Source of the DNA: Streptomyces sp. SAT1
GTDB lineage: Bacteria > Actinomycetota > Actinomycetes > Streptomycetales > Streptomycetaceae
NCBI RefSeq assembly: GCF_001654495.1
Contig: NZ_CP015849.1
Coordinates: 5,807,001 to 5,871,000 of the forward strand
Length of the DNA: 64,000 nucleotides
Direction: 5' to 3'
Positions within the stretch are counted from its first letter, which is position 1; every line of letters begins with the position of its first letter. The position numbers and the translations under genes were made by a program. The notes beneath the pieces are model-generated. The model did no database searches, was not told where the DNA came from, and worked only from the letters and a program-made list of their open reading frames with translations. Positions 46,434-54,689 of the stretch are shown here, piece after piece.

Positions 46434-46449
46434 CTGAGCGCGCGCTCAG
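46434..46449. promoter_or_regulatory. Perfect palindrome CTGAGCGCGCGCTCAG before fadAB
   Basis: A contiguous 16-bp palindrome centred about 56 bases upstream of the fadA ATG and followed by a further GAGC-like half-site (AGCGCTCATG). The position suits repression of the operon; the regulator is unknown. Confidence 0.5.
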
Positions 46450-46602
46450 CGCTCATGCTACTCGCGGGTAATGTAACTGCCCAGTCCCCCCGCCCCAAGC
46501 GGCGAACATCACACCCCACGGCACCGGAACGCCCCGGAAGGGGCGCGGGGAACCGCGCGAGCAACCACAACGCAACCCGCACCCGCTCCCTGGCACGCGC
46601 CC

Positions 46603-47901
46603 TTACGGCGTCTGGGCGCCCGCACCCGCCAGCGCGGCGACCAGCGAGGGCGTCGCCAGCTCCACCTGCCACGGCCGCGCGCCGTACCCGGCAAGGGCCG
46701 CGCCCACGGCCGCCTCGTCGGCCGGCTTCGGCGGCTCCCAGCACAGCCGGCGCACCGTGTCCGGCGCGACCAGGTTCTCCTGGGGCAGGTTCAGCCGTTC
46801 GGCGAGCGCGGAGACCGCGGCGCGGGCGGCGCTCAGCCGCTGCGCCGCCTCCGGGTCCTTGTCGGCCCAGGCCCGCGGCGGCGGGGGACCGGTCACCTGC
46901 TGGCCCTGCTGCGGCAGCGCCGTCTCGGGCAGCGCCCTGGCCCGGTCCACCGCGGCCTGCCACTGCTCCAGCTGGCGCCGCCCGGTGCGGTGCCCGAAGC
47001 CGTTCAGCGCGGCCAGCGCGTGCACATTGGCGGGCACGGCGAGCGCGGCCTGCACGATGGCGGCGTCCGGGAGCACCTTGCCGGGGGAGACGTCCCGGCG
47101 CTGGGCGATCCGGTCCCGGGTCTCCCACAGCTCCCGTACGACGGCGAGCTGCCGCCTGCGCCGCACCTTGTGCATCCCGGAGGTGCGCCGCCAGGGGTCC
47201 TTGCGGGGCTCGGGGGGCGGCGCGGAGGCGATGGCGTCGAACTCCTGGAGCGCCCAGTCCAGCTTGCCCTGCCGGTCCAGCTCCTTCTCCAGCGCGTCGC
47301 GCAGGTCGACGAGGAGCTCCACGTCGAGGGCGGCGTAGCGCAGCCAGGGCTCGGGCAGCGGGCGGGTGGACCAGTCGACGGCGGAGTGGCCCTTCTCCAG
47401 GACGAAGCCGAGGACGTTCTCGACCATGGCGCCCAGGCCCACGCGCGGGAATCCGGCCAGCCGGCCCGCCAGTTCGGTGTCGAACAGGCGGGTGGGGACC
47501 ATGCCTATCTCGCGCAGGCACGGCAGGTCCTGGGTCGCCGCGTGCAGCACCCACTCGACGCCGGTGAGCGCCTCGCCGAGGGCGGAGAGGTCGGGGCAGC
47601 CGACGGGGTCGATCAGCGCGGTCCCGGCGCCCTGGCGGCGCAGCTGGACCAGATAGGCGCGCTGGCCGTAGCGGTAGCCGGAGGCGCGCTCGGCGTCGAC
47701 GGCGACGGGGCCCGAGCCGGCGGCGAAGGCGGCGACCGCCTCGGCGAGCGCCTCGGGGGAGGCGATCACGGGCGGAATGCCCTCGCGCGGTTCGAGCAAG
47801 GGGACCGGCGCCCCGGTGTCAGGAGTTCCGCCGTCGTCCGGAGGGGCGCCTCCGGTGGTGCGCAGTGGGCTGTCTGCTGCGGTTTCTTGGGCGTCGGTCA
47901 C
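46603..47901 (-). CDS. rnd: Ribonuclease D (3'-5' exonuclease with HRDC domain)
   Basis: A 432-residue DEDDy exoribonuclease that trims tRNA and other small RNA 3' ends. Exo I is AVDAERASGYRYG (Asp and Glu), Exo II ATQDLPCL (Asp) and Exo III YAALDVELL (Tyr and Asp). An HRDC domain follows (about 230-310), then a C-terminal region with RLNLPQENL. About 40 Pro/Gly-rich residues precede the catalytic domain. The GTG at 47901 is used; no strong ribosome site is seen. It is not obviously cotranscribed with fadAB, 217 bases downstream. Confidence 0.92.
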   Translation of the reverse strand: MTDAQETAADSPLRTTGGAPPDDGGTPDTGAPVPLLEPREGIPPVIASPEALAEAVAAFAAGSGPVAVDAERASGYRYGQRAYLVQLRRQGAGTALIDPVGCPDLSALGEALTGVEWVLHAATQDLPCLREIGMVPTRLFDTELAGRLAGFPRVGLGAMVENVLGFVLEKGHSAVDWSTRPLPEPWLRYAALDVELLVDLRDALEKELDRQGKLDWALQEFDAIASAPPPEPRKDPWRRTSGMHKVRRRRQLAVVRELWETRDRIAQRRDVSPGKVLPDAAIVQAALAVPANVHALAALNGFGHRTGRRQLEQWQAAVDRARALPETALPQQGQQVTGPPPPRAWADKDPEAAQRLSAARAAVSALAERLNLPQENLVAPDTVRRLCWEPPKPADEAAVGAALAGYGARPWQVELATPSLVAALAGAGAQTP

Positions 47902-47926
47902 CTGTCAAGGGTATCGGTGGATGGGC

Positions 47927-47962
47927 GGCGCCCGCCGACGGAACGTTCCGTCGGCGGGCGCC
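47927..47962 (-). terminator. 36-base perfect palindrome between the response regulator and rnd
   Basis: 18-base arms beginning GGCGCCCGCCGACGG meet with no spacer (47927-47962). As RNA it would fold into a very stable hairpin and can end the leftward response-regulator transcript, or sit in the rnd leader 26 bases before its start. The rest of the 256-base gap is GC-rich with no gene. Confidence 0.6.
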
Positions 47963-48157
47963 GGGGGTCGTGAACCGGTCAGGTCGGGGACACGTCCGGT
48001 TCACGGCCGGTACACGGGACAGGCCGGTGCCCGGGGGCCGGACGCGGTGGGGCGCCGAACCGGACGGCGGGGGGTCGGGGGATTCGCGGGATCGGGCGGT
48101 GGAGTGACGGGCGGACGGCCGATCGGGGGAGCGTGGGCGGCCGGGCGCCGGGCGGGG

Positions 48158-48814
48158 TCAGTGGATGATGCCGGTGCGCAGGGCCACGGCGACCATCCCG
48201 GCGCGGTCGCCGGTGCCGAGCTTGCGGGCGATGCGGGCCAGGTGGCTCTTGACGGTGAGGGCGGACAGGCCCATCGAGACGCCGATCGCCTTGTTCGACT
48301 GGCCCTCGGCGACCAGCCGCAGCACCTCGACCTCGCGGCCGGACAGTTCGCGGTAGCCGCCCGGGTGGCTCGGGGCGCCCGGGGGGCGGCGGTGCAGCCG
48401 GGCGGCGCCGATGGGGGCGGCGCCGGGCCGGGTGGGCAGTCCGAGGTTGGTACGGGTGCCGGTGACGACGTAGCCCTTCACTCCGCCCGCGAGGGCGTTG
48501 CGGACGGCGCCGATGTCGTCGGCGGCGGACAGGGCCAGGCCGTTGGGCCAGCCGGCGGCTCGGGTCTCGGAGAGCAGGGTGAGCCCGGAGCCGTCGGGCA
48601 GGTGCACGTCGGCGACGCAGATGTCGCGCGGGTTGCCGATGCGCGGACGGGCCTCCGCGACGGACGACGCCTCGATGACGTCACGGACTCCGAGCGCCCA
48701 CAGATGACGGGTGACGGTGGACCGGACGCGCGGGTCCGCCACGACGACCATGGCGGTCGGCTTGTTCGGGCGGTAGGCGACCAGGCTTGCGGGCTGCTCG
48801 AGGAGAACGGACAC
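48158..48814 (-). CDS. Orphan NarL/LuxR-type response regulator
   Basis: A 218-residue regulator. The receiver domain (about 18-130) keeps the phospho-acceptor Asp in CVADVHLPDGSG and the Lys in GGVKGYV. The acidic pair at the first strand is reduced to a single Asp (VVADPR). The LuxR helix-turn-helix (about 155-215) reads LSGREVEVLRLVAEGQSNKAI. No histidine kinase is encoded nearby, so it is an orphan. It may be controlled by a distant kinase or without phosphorylation. The GTG at 48814 follows AGGAGG by 5 bases. The upstream 418-base gap is AT-rich near 48900-49000 and should hold its promoter. Confidence 0.88.
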   Translation of the reverse strand: MSVLLEQPASLVAYRPNKPTAMVVVADPRVRSTVTRHLWALGVRDVIEASSVAEARPRIGNPRDICVADVHLPDGSGLTLLSETRAAGWPNGLALSAADDIGAVRNALAGGVKGYVVTGTRTNLGLPTRPGAAPIGAARLHRRPPGAPSHPGGYRELSGREVEVLRLVAEGQSNKAIGVSMGLSALTVKSHLARIARKLGTGDRAGMVAVALRTGIIH

Positions 48815-49116
48815 CAGGCCTCCTGGGGGGTGGGGGACGGGGCCGGCTTGTGGGGAGGAAGCCGGTACGAACCGTGCTTGCTAGGTCACAGTCGTCTTCG
48901 GCATCAAACCCCTTGTCCTTTAGAGAATGATCACGATCTGGTGAGTAACAATGCGTTCAATTCGGACATACTGTCGATCATCCGAAGGTCGAATCGGTTC
49001 ACTCGGGGCCGTTCGGGGTCGTTACCTGCCCGAAAGTGGCCGTATCGACAAAGACACGGCAAGGGACCGGTAAGACGCCGGACGGCGGCGGGGGCGGCGC
49101 ACGGGCCCGGCACGGC

Positions 49117-49150
49117 GAACGGCCCGGACGGTGTTCCGTCCGGGCCGTTC
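49117..49150 (-). terminator. DUF3000 gene terminator
   Basis: A perfect 15-bp stem, GAACGGCCCGGACGG (49117-49131) with 49136-49150, around TGTT. It is downstream of the leftward gene ending at 49233, separated from it by the purine tract. Confidence 0.75.
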
Positions 49151-49196
49151 GAAGGAGAAAGAGAGGGAAAGAGAGGAAAGAGAGGAAAAGGAGGGA
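49151..49196. repeat. Homopurine tract of 46 bases
   Basis: An unbroken run of A and G on the + strand (GAAGGAG, then repeats of AAAGAGAGG), continuing after one C as GAAGGGGAAGGA. In a genome this GC-rich such a run is unexpected. It may form triplex DNA, or give a pyrimidine-rich 3' untranslated region to the leftward DUF3000 transcript. Confidence 0.7.
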
Positions 49197-49232
49197 CGAA
49201 GGGGAAGGACAGGAGCCGTCGGCCGGCGTGGC

Positions 49233-49928
49233 TCAGCGCGACTGCGGGTCCCGCCGCTGCGGCAGTGTCACCACGGACGCGTCACCCGGCCCGGCCGGCG
49301 GCAGCCCCGCCACCTGGGCCAGCAGATCGCACCAGGAGGCCAGATGCGCCCCCGTGTCCGGCACCCCGCCCAGGCTCTCGCGCGGGGTCCAGGAGGCCCG
49401 GATCTCGATCTGCGAGGCCGGCGGCCGCGCCGACAGCCCGCCGAAGTAGTGCGAACCGGCCCGGGTGACCGTGCCGCTCGGCTCCCCGTACGTCAGCCCG
49501 CGCGCCTGGAGCGCCCCGGTCAGCCAGGACCAGCACACCTCCGGCAGCAGCGGATCCGCGGCCATCTCCGGCTCCAGCTCCGCGCGCACCAGGGTCACCA
49601 GCCGGAACGTACCCCGCCACGCGTCGTGCCCGGCCGGGTCGTGCAGCAGCACCAGCCGGCCGTCGGCGAGGTCCTGCTCGCCGTCGACGACGGTGGCCTC
49701 CAGCGCGTACGCGTACGGCGCCAGCCGCTGCGGCGGCGGTACCTGGTCGATCTCCACCTGCGGCCGCAGCCGCGCGGCTCTCAGCGCGTCGACGGCAGCC
49801 CTGAACGGCAACGGCACCTGATCCGCCCTGCCCGCATTCCCGTCGCCGTCTTTCGCCTCCTTCTTCGCCCCCTTCGCGTCGTCCATCCCGCCAGCGCCGT
49901 CCGACAGTCGTCCCTGAGCCGCAGCCAT
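49233..49928 (-). CDS. DUF3000 family protein
   Basis: A 231-residue actinobacterial protein of unknown function that is repeatedly found divergent from hemE. The conserved core runs from about residue 45 (FRAAVDALRAARLRPQVEIDQV) to 200 (PTG-like LGGVPDTGAHLASWCDLLAQVAGLPP). It has no signal peptide or membrane helix. The N-terminal 40 residues are charged and poorly conserved in character, and an internal ATG near 49889 is another possible start. Linkage to hemE, 125 bases away, suggests a connection with heme or oxygen metabolism, but nothing in the sequence shows a reaction. Confidence 0.8.
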   Translation of the reverse strand: MAAAQGRLSDGAGGMDDAKGAKKEAKDGDGNAGRADQVPLPFRAAVDALRAARLRPQVEIDQVPPPQRLAPYAYALEATVVDGEQDLADGRLVLLHDPAGHDAWRGTFRLVTLVRAELEPEMAADPLLPEVCWSWLTGALQARGLTYGEPSGTVTRAGSHYFGGLSARPPASQIEIRASWTPRESLGGVPDTGAHLASWCDLLAQVAGLPPAGPGDASVVTLPQRRDPQSR

Positions 49929-50053
49929 GCCGGGAAGATTAAGGGGAACCGGGCCTTTGTGCAGGGCAAGACACCCCGCCGCAGGCAGGAGCGCCGCCCG
50001 GGGGCCGCACACCGCGGCCCGCGCGCCCCCGGCGCCGTGCGAAACTTGCTCGC

Positions 50054-51124
50054 GTGAGTGCCAACGAGACGCCTGCCAGCCACCGGCCGCCGACGGCCGC
50101 CCACGACTCCGCGTTCCTCAGGGCGTGCCGGCGCGAACCGGTGCCGCACACGCCCGTGTGGTTCATGCGGCAGGCCGGGCGCTCGCTGCCGGAGTACCGC
50201 AAGGTGCGCGAGGGCATCGGCATGCTGGACTCCTGCATGCGGCCCGACCTGGTCACCGAGATCACCCTCCAGCCGGTCCGCCGGCACGGCGTGGACGCGG
50301 CGATCTACTTCAGCGACATCGTCGTCCCGCTGAAGGCCATCGGCATCGACCTCGACATCAAGCCGGGCGTGGGCCCGGTCGTCGAGCGCCCGGTGCGCAC
50401 CCGCGCGGACCTGGCCCGGCTGCGCGACCTGACCCCCGAGGACGTCTCCTACGTCACCGAGGCGATCGGCCTGCTCACCGGCGAGCTGGGCGCCACCCCG
50501 CTGATCGGCTTCGCCGGGGCGCCGTTCACCCTCGCGAGCTACCTCGTGGAGGGCGGCCCCTCGCGCACGTACGAGAACGCCAAGGCGATGATGTACGGCG
50601 ACCCGGAGCTCTGGGCCGACCTGCTGGACCGGCTCGCCGCCATCACGGCCGCCTTCCTCAAGGTGCAGATCGAGGCGGGCGCGAGCGCCGTGCAGCTCTT
50701 CGACTCCTGGGCCGGCGCGCTGGCCCCCGCCGACTACCGCCGCTCGGTGCTGCCCGCTTCCGCGAAGGTCTTCGAGGCCGTCGCCGGGTACGGCGTCCCG
50801 CGCATCCACTTCGGCGTCGGCACCGGTGAGCTGCTGGGCCTGATGGGCGAGGCGGGCGCGGACGTCGTCGGTGTCGACTGGCGGGTCCCGCTGGACGAGG
50901 CCGCCCGCCGGGTCGGCCCCGGCAAGGCGCTCCAGGGCAACCTCGACCCGACCGTGCTGTTCGCGACCCGCGAGGCCGTGGAGGACAAGACGCGCGAGGT
51001 GCTGGCGGCGGCTCAGGGCCTGGACGGCCATGTCTTCAACCTCGGCCACGGGGTCATGCCGTCCACCGACCCGGACGCGCTGACCCGGCTCGTGGAGTAC
51101 GTGCACACCCGCACCGCCCGCTGA
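50054..51124 (+). CDS. hemE: Uroporphyrinogen decarboxylase
   Basis: A 356-residue cytoplasmic enzyme that removes four carboxyl groups from uroporphyrinogen III to give coproporphyrinogen III. The first signature, PVWFMRQAGRSLPEYR, carries the substrate-binding Arg. The second is in the region of IGFAGAPFTLASYLVEGG, and the active-site Asp is in YFSDIV. The GTG at 50054 gives a short leader of about 20 residues. It works upstream of hemY and hemQ, both at 57519-59709. It is divergent from the DUF3000 gene. Confidence 0.97.
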   Translation: MSANETPASHRPPTAAHDSAFLRACRREPVPHTPVWFMRQAGRSLPEYRKVREGIGMLDSCMRPDLVTEITLQPVRRHGVDAAIYFSDIVVPLKAIGIDLDIKPGVGPVVERPVRTRADLARLRDLTPEDVSYVTEAIGLLTGELGATPLIGFAGAPFTLASYLVEGGPSRTYENAKAMMYGDPELWADLLDRLAAITAAFLKVQIEAGASAVQLFDSWAGALAPADYRRSVLPASAKVFEAVAGYGVPRIHFGVGTGELLGLMGEAGADVVGVDWRVPLDEAARRVGPGKALQGNLDPTVLFATREAVEDKTREVLAAAQGLDGHVFNLGHGVMPSTDPDALTRLVEYVHTRTAR

Positions 51125-51200
51125 GGCGGCCGCCGGTCGGACGGACGGGCCCGCACGGACCCGGGCGGGCGGTCCGCCGGCCGCCCGCCCGGGAGTTCCC

Positions 51201-51226
51201 GGCCGGCCCGGAGTCCCGGGCCGGCC
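51201..51226. terminator. Bidirectional terminator between hemE and chitinase
   Basis: GGCCGGCCCGG (51201-51211) pairs perfectly with 51216-51226 around AGTC, between convergent stops at 51124 and 51234. Confidence 0.7.
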
Positions 51227-51233
51227 CGCTCCG

Positions 51234-53606
51234 CTACTTCAGCCCGGTGTCGAGCGCGGTCATCAGCTGACCGTTCGAGGTGTCACCGGACATCTCCCAC
51301 ACGAAGCCGCCCAGCAGCCCCTTGGACTTGATCCAGGCCGTCTTCTTCCCGATCGACCAGGCGTCGTCGAAGGACCACCACTGGCCGTTCGCGCCGGTGT
51401 AGCCGAACGTCGACACCGACTGCTCGTCGTGGTGGACGGTCATCGACGGGAAGCTGGCGATCAGGTTGTTGTAGCCGCGCACCCCGGCCTCGGTGTCGAA
51501 CTGGCCGGGCGCCGCGCCGTTCGCGGCCTGCCACTCACCGGCCGCGCCGCCGTCGGTGACGCCCTGCCAGCCGCGCCCGTAGAACGGGAAGCCCACGGCC
51601 AGCTTGCGCGGGTTGACCCCGGCGTCGAGGTACGCCTGGATGGCGTTCTCGATGCTGAAGTGGAACGGGTAGGGGTCCTGCGCGTCCGTGTACAGGTTGG
51701 ACGCGTCACCGGTGCGGTTGGGCTCCCAGGAGTTGTCGCTGCCCGAGCCGTGGAAGTCGTAGCCCTGGACATCGGCGTAGTCGAGGGAGTCGAAGATCCG
51801 GCTCAGGTCCCAGCCGGCGGCGATCTTCGCCGGGTCGGCCGGGGTGAACGCGGTCAGCAGCTTGTGCTCGCCGCCGAGCGCGTCGAGCTGCTTGCGGAAC
51901 TCGGCGAGCAGCGCGGTCAGGTTGTCCTTGTCCTGGGTGCCGTAGTGGTTGCCCGGGTGGCCCTCGGAGCCCGGCCACTCCCAGTCGATGTCGAAGCCGT
52001 CGAAGATGCCGGCCGCGGTGCCGGGGCCGCCCGCGCCGTTGTAGACGGGCAGGTTGCCCTTGATCCACACGTCGATGCAGGACTTGACGAGCTTCTCCCG
52101 GCTGGCCTGGGTGGCGGCGGCGTCGGAGAAGAACTTCGAGTACGTCCAGCCGCCGATCGACGCGACGATCTTCAGCTTGGGGTACTTGGCCTTGAGCTTC
52201 TTCAACTGGTTGAGGTTGCCGCGCAGTTTGCCCCAGCCGTCGTCGGCGACGCCGTCGACCGACTGGTCGGCGGACATCGGGCGCGCGTAGTCGGCGTCCG
52301 CGTCACCCGCGTCGGTGCCCTGGTCCGGGTCCTCCGGATCGGTGGACGTGCCCTTGGTGACGCCCGCCTTGCAGGTGAGGTCCTTCGAATCCAGGTTCTC
52401 GAAGGCGTAGTTGACGACGTCAAGCTTGGCGGCGGCGCCGGAGGTGTCCAGGTTCTTCACGAAGTACTGACGGCCGTAGATGCCCCACTGGACGAAGTAG
52501 CCCACCTTGAGCTGCTTGCCCTGCCCGGCCACGTCGTCGGTGGTGACCTTCACCGCGTTCGAGGCGGGCGACGGGTTGTCCGCGGTGTCGCGGGCCTTGA
52601 CGGTGAAGGTGTAGGCGGTGGCCGGGGAGAGGCCGTCCACCGTGGCCGTCGTGGTGTCCGCGCCGACCGACTTCGCCAGCGTGCCGCCGCGGTAGACGTC
52701 GTAGGCGGCCACGCCCACGTTGTCGGTGGCCTTGTCCCAGGCCAGGCCGACGCTGTACGAGGTCTTGCCGGTGGAGCGCAGGTTGCCCGGCGCGGTCGGC
52801 GGTGTCGGGTCGGTCGACGGGTCCACCGTCTTCACGGTCAGCGGCTGGCTGGCCGGTCCGATGTTGCCGCGGGTGTCCTTGGCCCGCACGGTGTACGTGT
52901 AGTTCGTCGCCGGGGTCAGGCCGGTCACGGTCGCCGAGGTGCCGGTGACGGTGGCCACGGTGTTCGTGCCGCTCAGCACGTCGTAGGAGGCCACGGTGTG
53001 GTCGCCCGGCTGGGCCGCGGTCCAGCTCAGCGCCACCGAGTGCGCGGTGACCGCGGTCGCCTTGGGGGTGCCGGGCGCGGTCGGCGGGATGTCGGGGCTG
53101 CCGTCGCACTTGTCGCCGTTGATGGTGCAGCCGGTCGGCGCGGCGGCCTTGCCGGTCGCGGTGAACCAGTAGCTGTACGGCTCGGTGCTGCCGCCGGCCG
53201 GGACGTTCCCGTTGTAGTAGGCGTTCTTCGCGGTCACGTGCTGCCCGGAGACCGTGACGTCGGCGTAGTAGTTGCTGGTCAGGGTCGCCCCGGCCGGGAG
53301 GTCGAACTCCAGGGTCCAGCCGCTGGCGGCGGCGGAGCCGCTGTTGTGGACGACGTACTTGCCCTGCCAGCCGGAGCCGTTGTCCTGGGAGGAGAAGGTC
53401 GCGGTGAGGGTGCCGGCCGCGTGGGCGGGCGCGGCGAGGGCGGTGAGTCCGGCCAGCGGCAGGACCAGGGTCGCGCCCAGGGCGGCGATCCGCCGCCGCA
53501 GCCGTCCGGCCCCTGAGCCGGGCCGGCGCGGCGTCCTGATGCCGGACAGCGGTCCTCGCCCGCGGTCCGGCCCTCTCTCGGAAAGTGGTCTGCGCCTGTG
53601 GAACAT
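51234..53606 (-). CDS. Secreted GH18 chitinase with CBM2 and fibronectin modules
   Basis: A 790-residue exported chitinase. A long basic leader and signal peptide (1-64, ending APAHA) precede a CBM2 cellulose/chitin-binding domain (about 65-170) and two fibronectin type III repeats (about 178-270 and 275-370). GH18 occupies 380-790. The GH18 motif DGFDIDWEWP places the catalytic Glu at 543; SIGGW and the final GGFVWEMSGD strand are also present. It breaks chitin into chitobiose, which NgcEFG could import. The ATG at 53606 follows GGGAG. A DasR-like box lies about 140 bases upstream. Confidence 0.94.
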   Translation of the reverse strand: MFHRRRPLSERGPDRGRGPLSGIRTPRRPGSGAGRLRRRIAALGATLVLPLAGLTALAAPAHAAGTLTATFSSQDNGSGWQGKYVVHNSGSAAASGWTLEFDLPAGATLTSNYYADVTVSGQHVTAKNAYYNGNVPAGGSTEPYSYWFTATGKAAAPTGCTINGDKCDGSPDIPPTAPGTPKATAVTAHSVALSWTAAQPGDHTVASYDVLSGTNTVATVTGTSATVTGLTPATNYTYTVRAKDTRGNIGPASQPLTVKTVDPSTDPTPPTAPGNLRSTGKTSYSVGLAWDKATDNVGVAAYDVYRGGTLAKSVGADTTTATVDGLSPATAYTFTVKARDTADNPSPASNAVKVTTDDVAGQGKQLKVGYFVQWGIYGRQYFVKNLDTSGAAAKLDVVNYAFENLDSKDLTCKAGVTKGTSTDPEDPDQGTDAGDADADYARPMSADQSVDGVADDGWGKLRGNLNQLKKLKAKYPKLKIVASIGGWTYSKFFSDAAATQASREKLVKSCIDVWIKGNLPVYNGAGGPGTAAGIFDGFDIDWEWPGSEGHPGNHYGTQDKDNLTALLAEFRKQLDALGGEHKLLTAFTPADPAKIAAGWDLSRIFDSLDYADVQGYDFHGSGSDNSWEPNRTGDASNLYTDAQDPYPFHFSIENAIQAYLDAGVNPRKLAVGFPFYGRGWQGVTDGGAAGEWQAANGAAPGQFDTEAGVRGYNNLIASFPSMTVHHDEQSVSTFGYTGANGQWWSFDDAWSIGKKTAWIKSKGLLGGFVWEMSGDTSNGQLMTALDTGLK

Positions 53607-53742
53607 GGCTCTCCCTGTGGTGATGGGTGGTACAGGGGTGAGGTGAACCGTGCGCGTGCGCGTGCGTGTGCCGGGAGGGGAGGCAGGCAGGCGGGCCGGG
53701 ACACGGCGCGCTGCCGCCTTCGATCGGGGCGCCCACAACGTA

Positions 53743-53758
53743 GAAGGTCTGGACCAAT
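53743..53758 (-). promoter_or_regulatory. DasR/chitinase-type box upstream of the chitinase
   Basis: Read on the leftward strand, ATTGGTCCAGACCTTC holds the TGGTCnAGACC core found in Streptomyces chitinase promoters and dre sites. It is 137 bases before the chitinase ATG. A perfect 12-bp palindrome, GTCCGGCCGGAC, follows at 53769-53780. Confidence 0.6.
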
Positions 53759-53825
53759 GCGTCAACAGGTCCGGCCGGACTCCGGGGGGTCAGGGGTACC
53801 CCCGGCGGCCCTCACCGGCCGGCGC

Positions 53826-54644
53826 TCACCAGCCGGTCCGGGCCCGCCGGCCGAACAGCAGACCGCGCGGCTCCGGCGGGGGCGGCGTGCCGGGGCGCAG
53901 CGGCAGCGCGAGCAGCATGCCCACGACGAAGCCGAACACATGGGCGGTGTACGCCACGGTGCCCGCGTCGGAGACGCCCTCGCCCGCGGAGTAGAACGCC
54001 TGGAGCACGAACCAGAACCCCAGCACCATCCAGGCCGGAAGACGCAGAGGCAGGAAGATCAGGAACGGCACCAGGACCCAGACCCGGGCCCGGGGATAGA
54101 GCACCAGATAGGCGCCGAGGACCCCGGCGATCGCCCCCGAGGCGCCGATCAGCGGCTGGCCGGAATCCGCGTCCAGCAGGGCGAAGCCGTACCCGGCCGC
54201 GTACCCGCACACCACATAGAACAGCAGGAAGCGGACGCGGCCCATCCGGTCCTCGACGTTGTTGCCGAAGATGAACAGGAACAGCATGTTCCCCAGCAGG
54301 TGCAGCCAGCTCCCGTGCAGGAACATCGAGGTCAGCACCGACAGCACCGGCGACTTGTGGTAGCCCGGAGGGCCCAGCACGCAGCCGGGACCGTGCACGC
54401 CCACGCCGGTCGCGCCCGTCGGCACCAGCGACGGCACCCGGCCGTGGATCAGCTCGCGCGGCACCAGCGCGTAGTGCTGCGTGAACGCCTCCAGATGGCA
54501 CAGCTGCGCCAGCGAGCCGCCCCCGGTCACCGAGCCGGTGACGCCCGGCGTGGCGAGGAACACGACGACGTTCGCGACGATCAGGGCGTACGTCACCCAG
54601 GGGGTGCGCCGCACCGGATTGACGTCATGGACGGGGATGACCAC
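53826..54644 (-). CDS. Rhomboid family intramembrane serine protease
   Basis: A 272-residue membrane protein with six to seven helices. The catalytic Ser is in IGASGAIAG and the catalytic His in TAHVFGFVVG. The N-terminal helix YALIVANVVVFLA is followed by a long extracytoplasmic loop (about 45-100) containing two Cys. It cleaves helical segments of other membrane proteins; no substrate can be named. The GTG at 54644 follows GAAGGA. It is transcribed towards the chitinase promoter region and lies 45 bases after the flavin oxidoreductase stop, possibly in one operon. Confidence 0.88.
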   Translation of the reverse strand: MVIPVHDVNPVRRTPWVTYALIVANVVVFLATPGVTGSVTGGGSLAQLCHLEAFTQHYALVPRELIHGRVPSLVPTGATGVGVHGPGCVLGPPGYHKSPVLSVLTSMFLHGSWLHLLGNMLFLFIFGNNVEDRMGRVRFLLFYVVCGYAAGYGFALLDADSGQPLIGASGAIAGVLGAYLVLYPRARVWVLVPFLIFLPLRLPAWMVLGFWFVLQAFYSAGEGVSDAGTVAYTAHVFGFVVGMLLALPLRPGTPPPPEPRGLLFGRRARTGW

Positions 54645-54689
54645 GAAGAAGTCCTTCCCGGGATGCGCCCGGTGAACCGGCCCGCCGGA

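Noticed and set aside
48931..49113. A 60-codon leftward ORF ending MIDSMSELNALLLTRS
   Set aside because: It lies in the AT-rich island and has no ribosome site; no family is recognisable and the first 40 residues are GC-shadow sequence. It could be a leader peptide, but the sequence alone does not support it.
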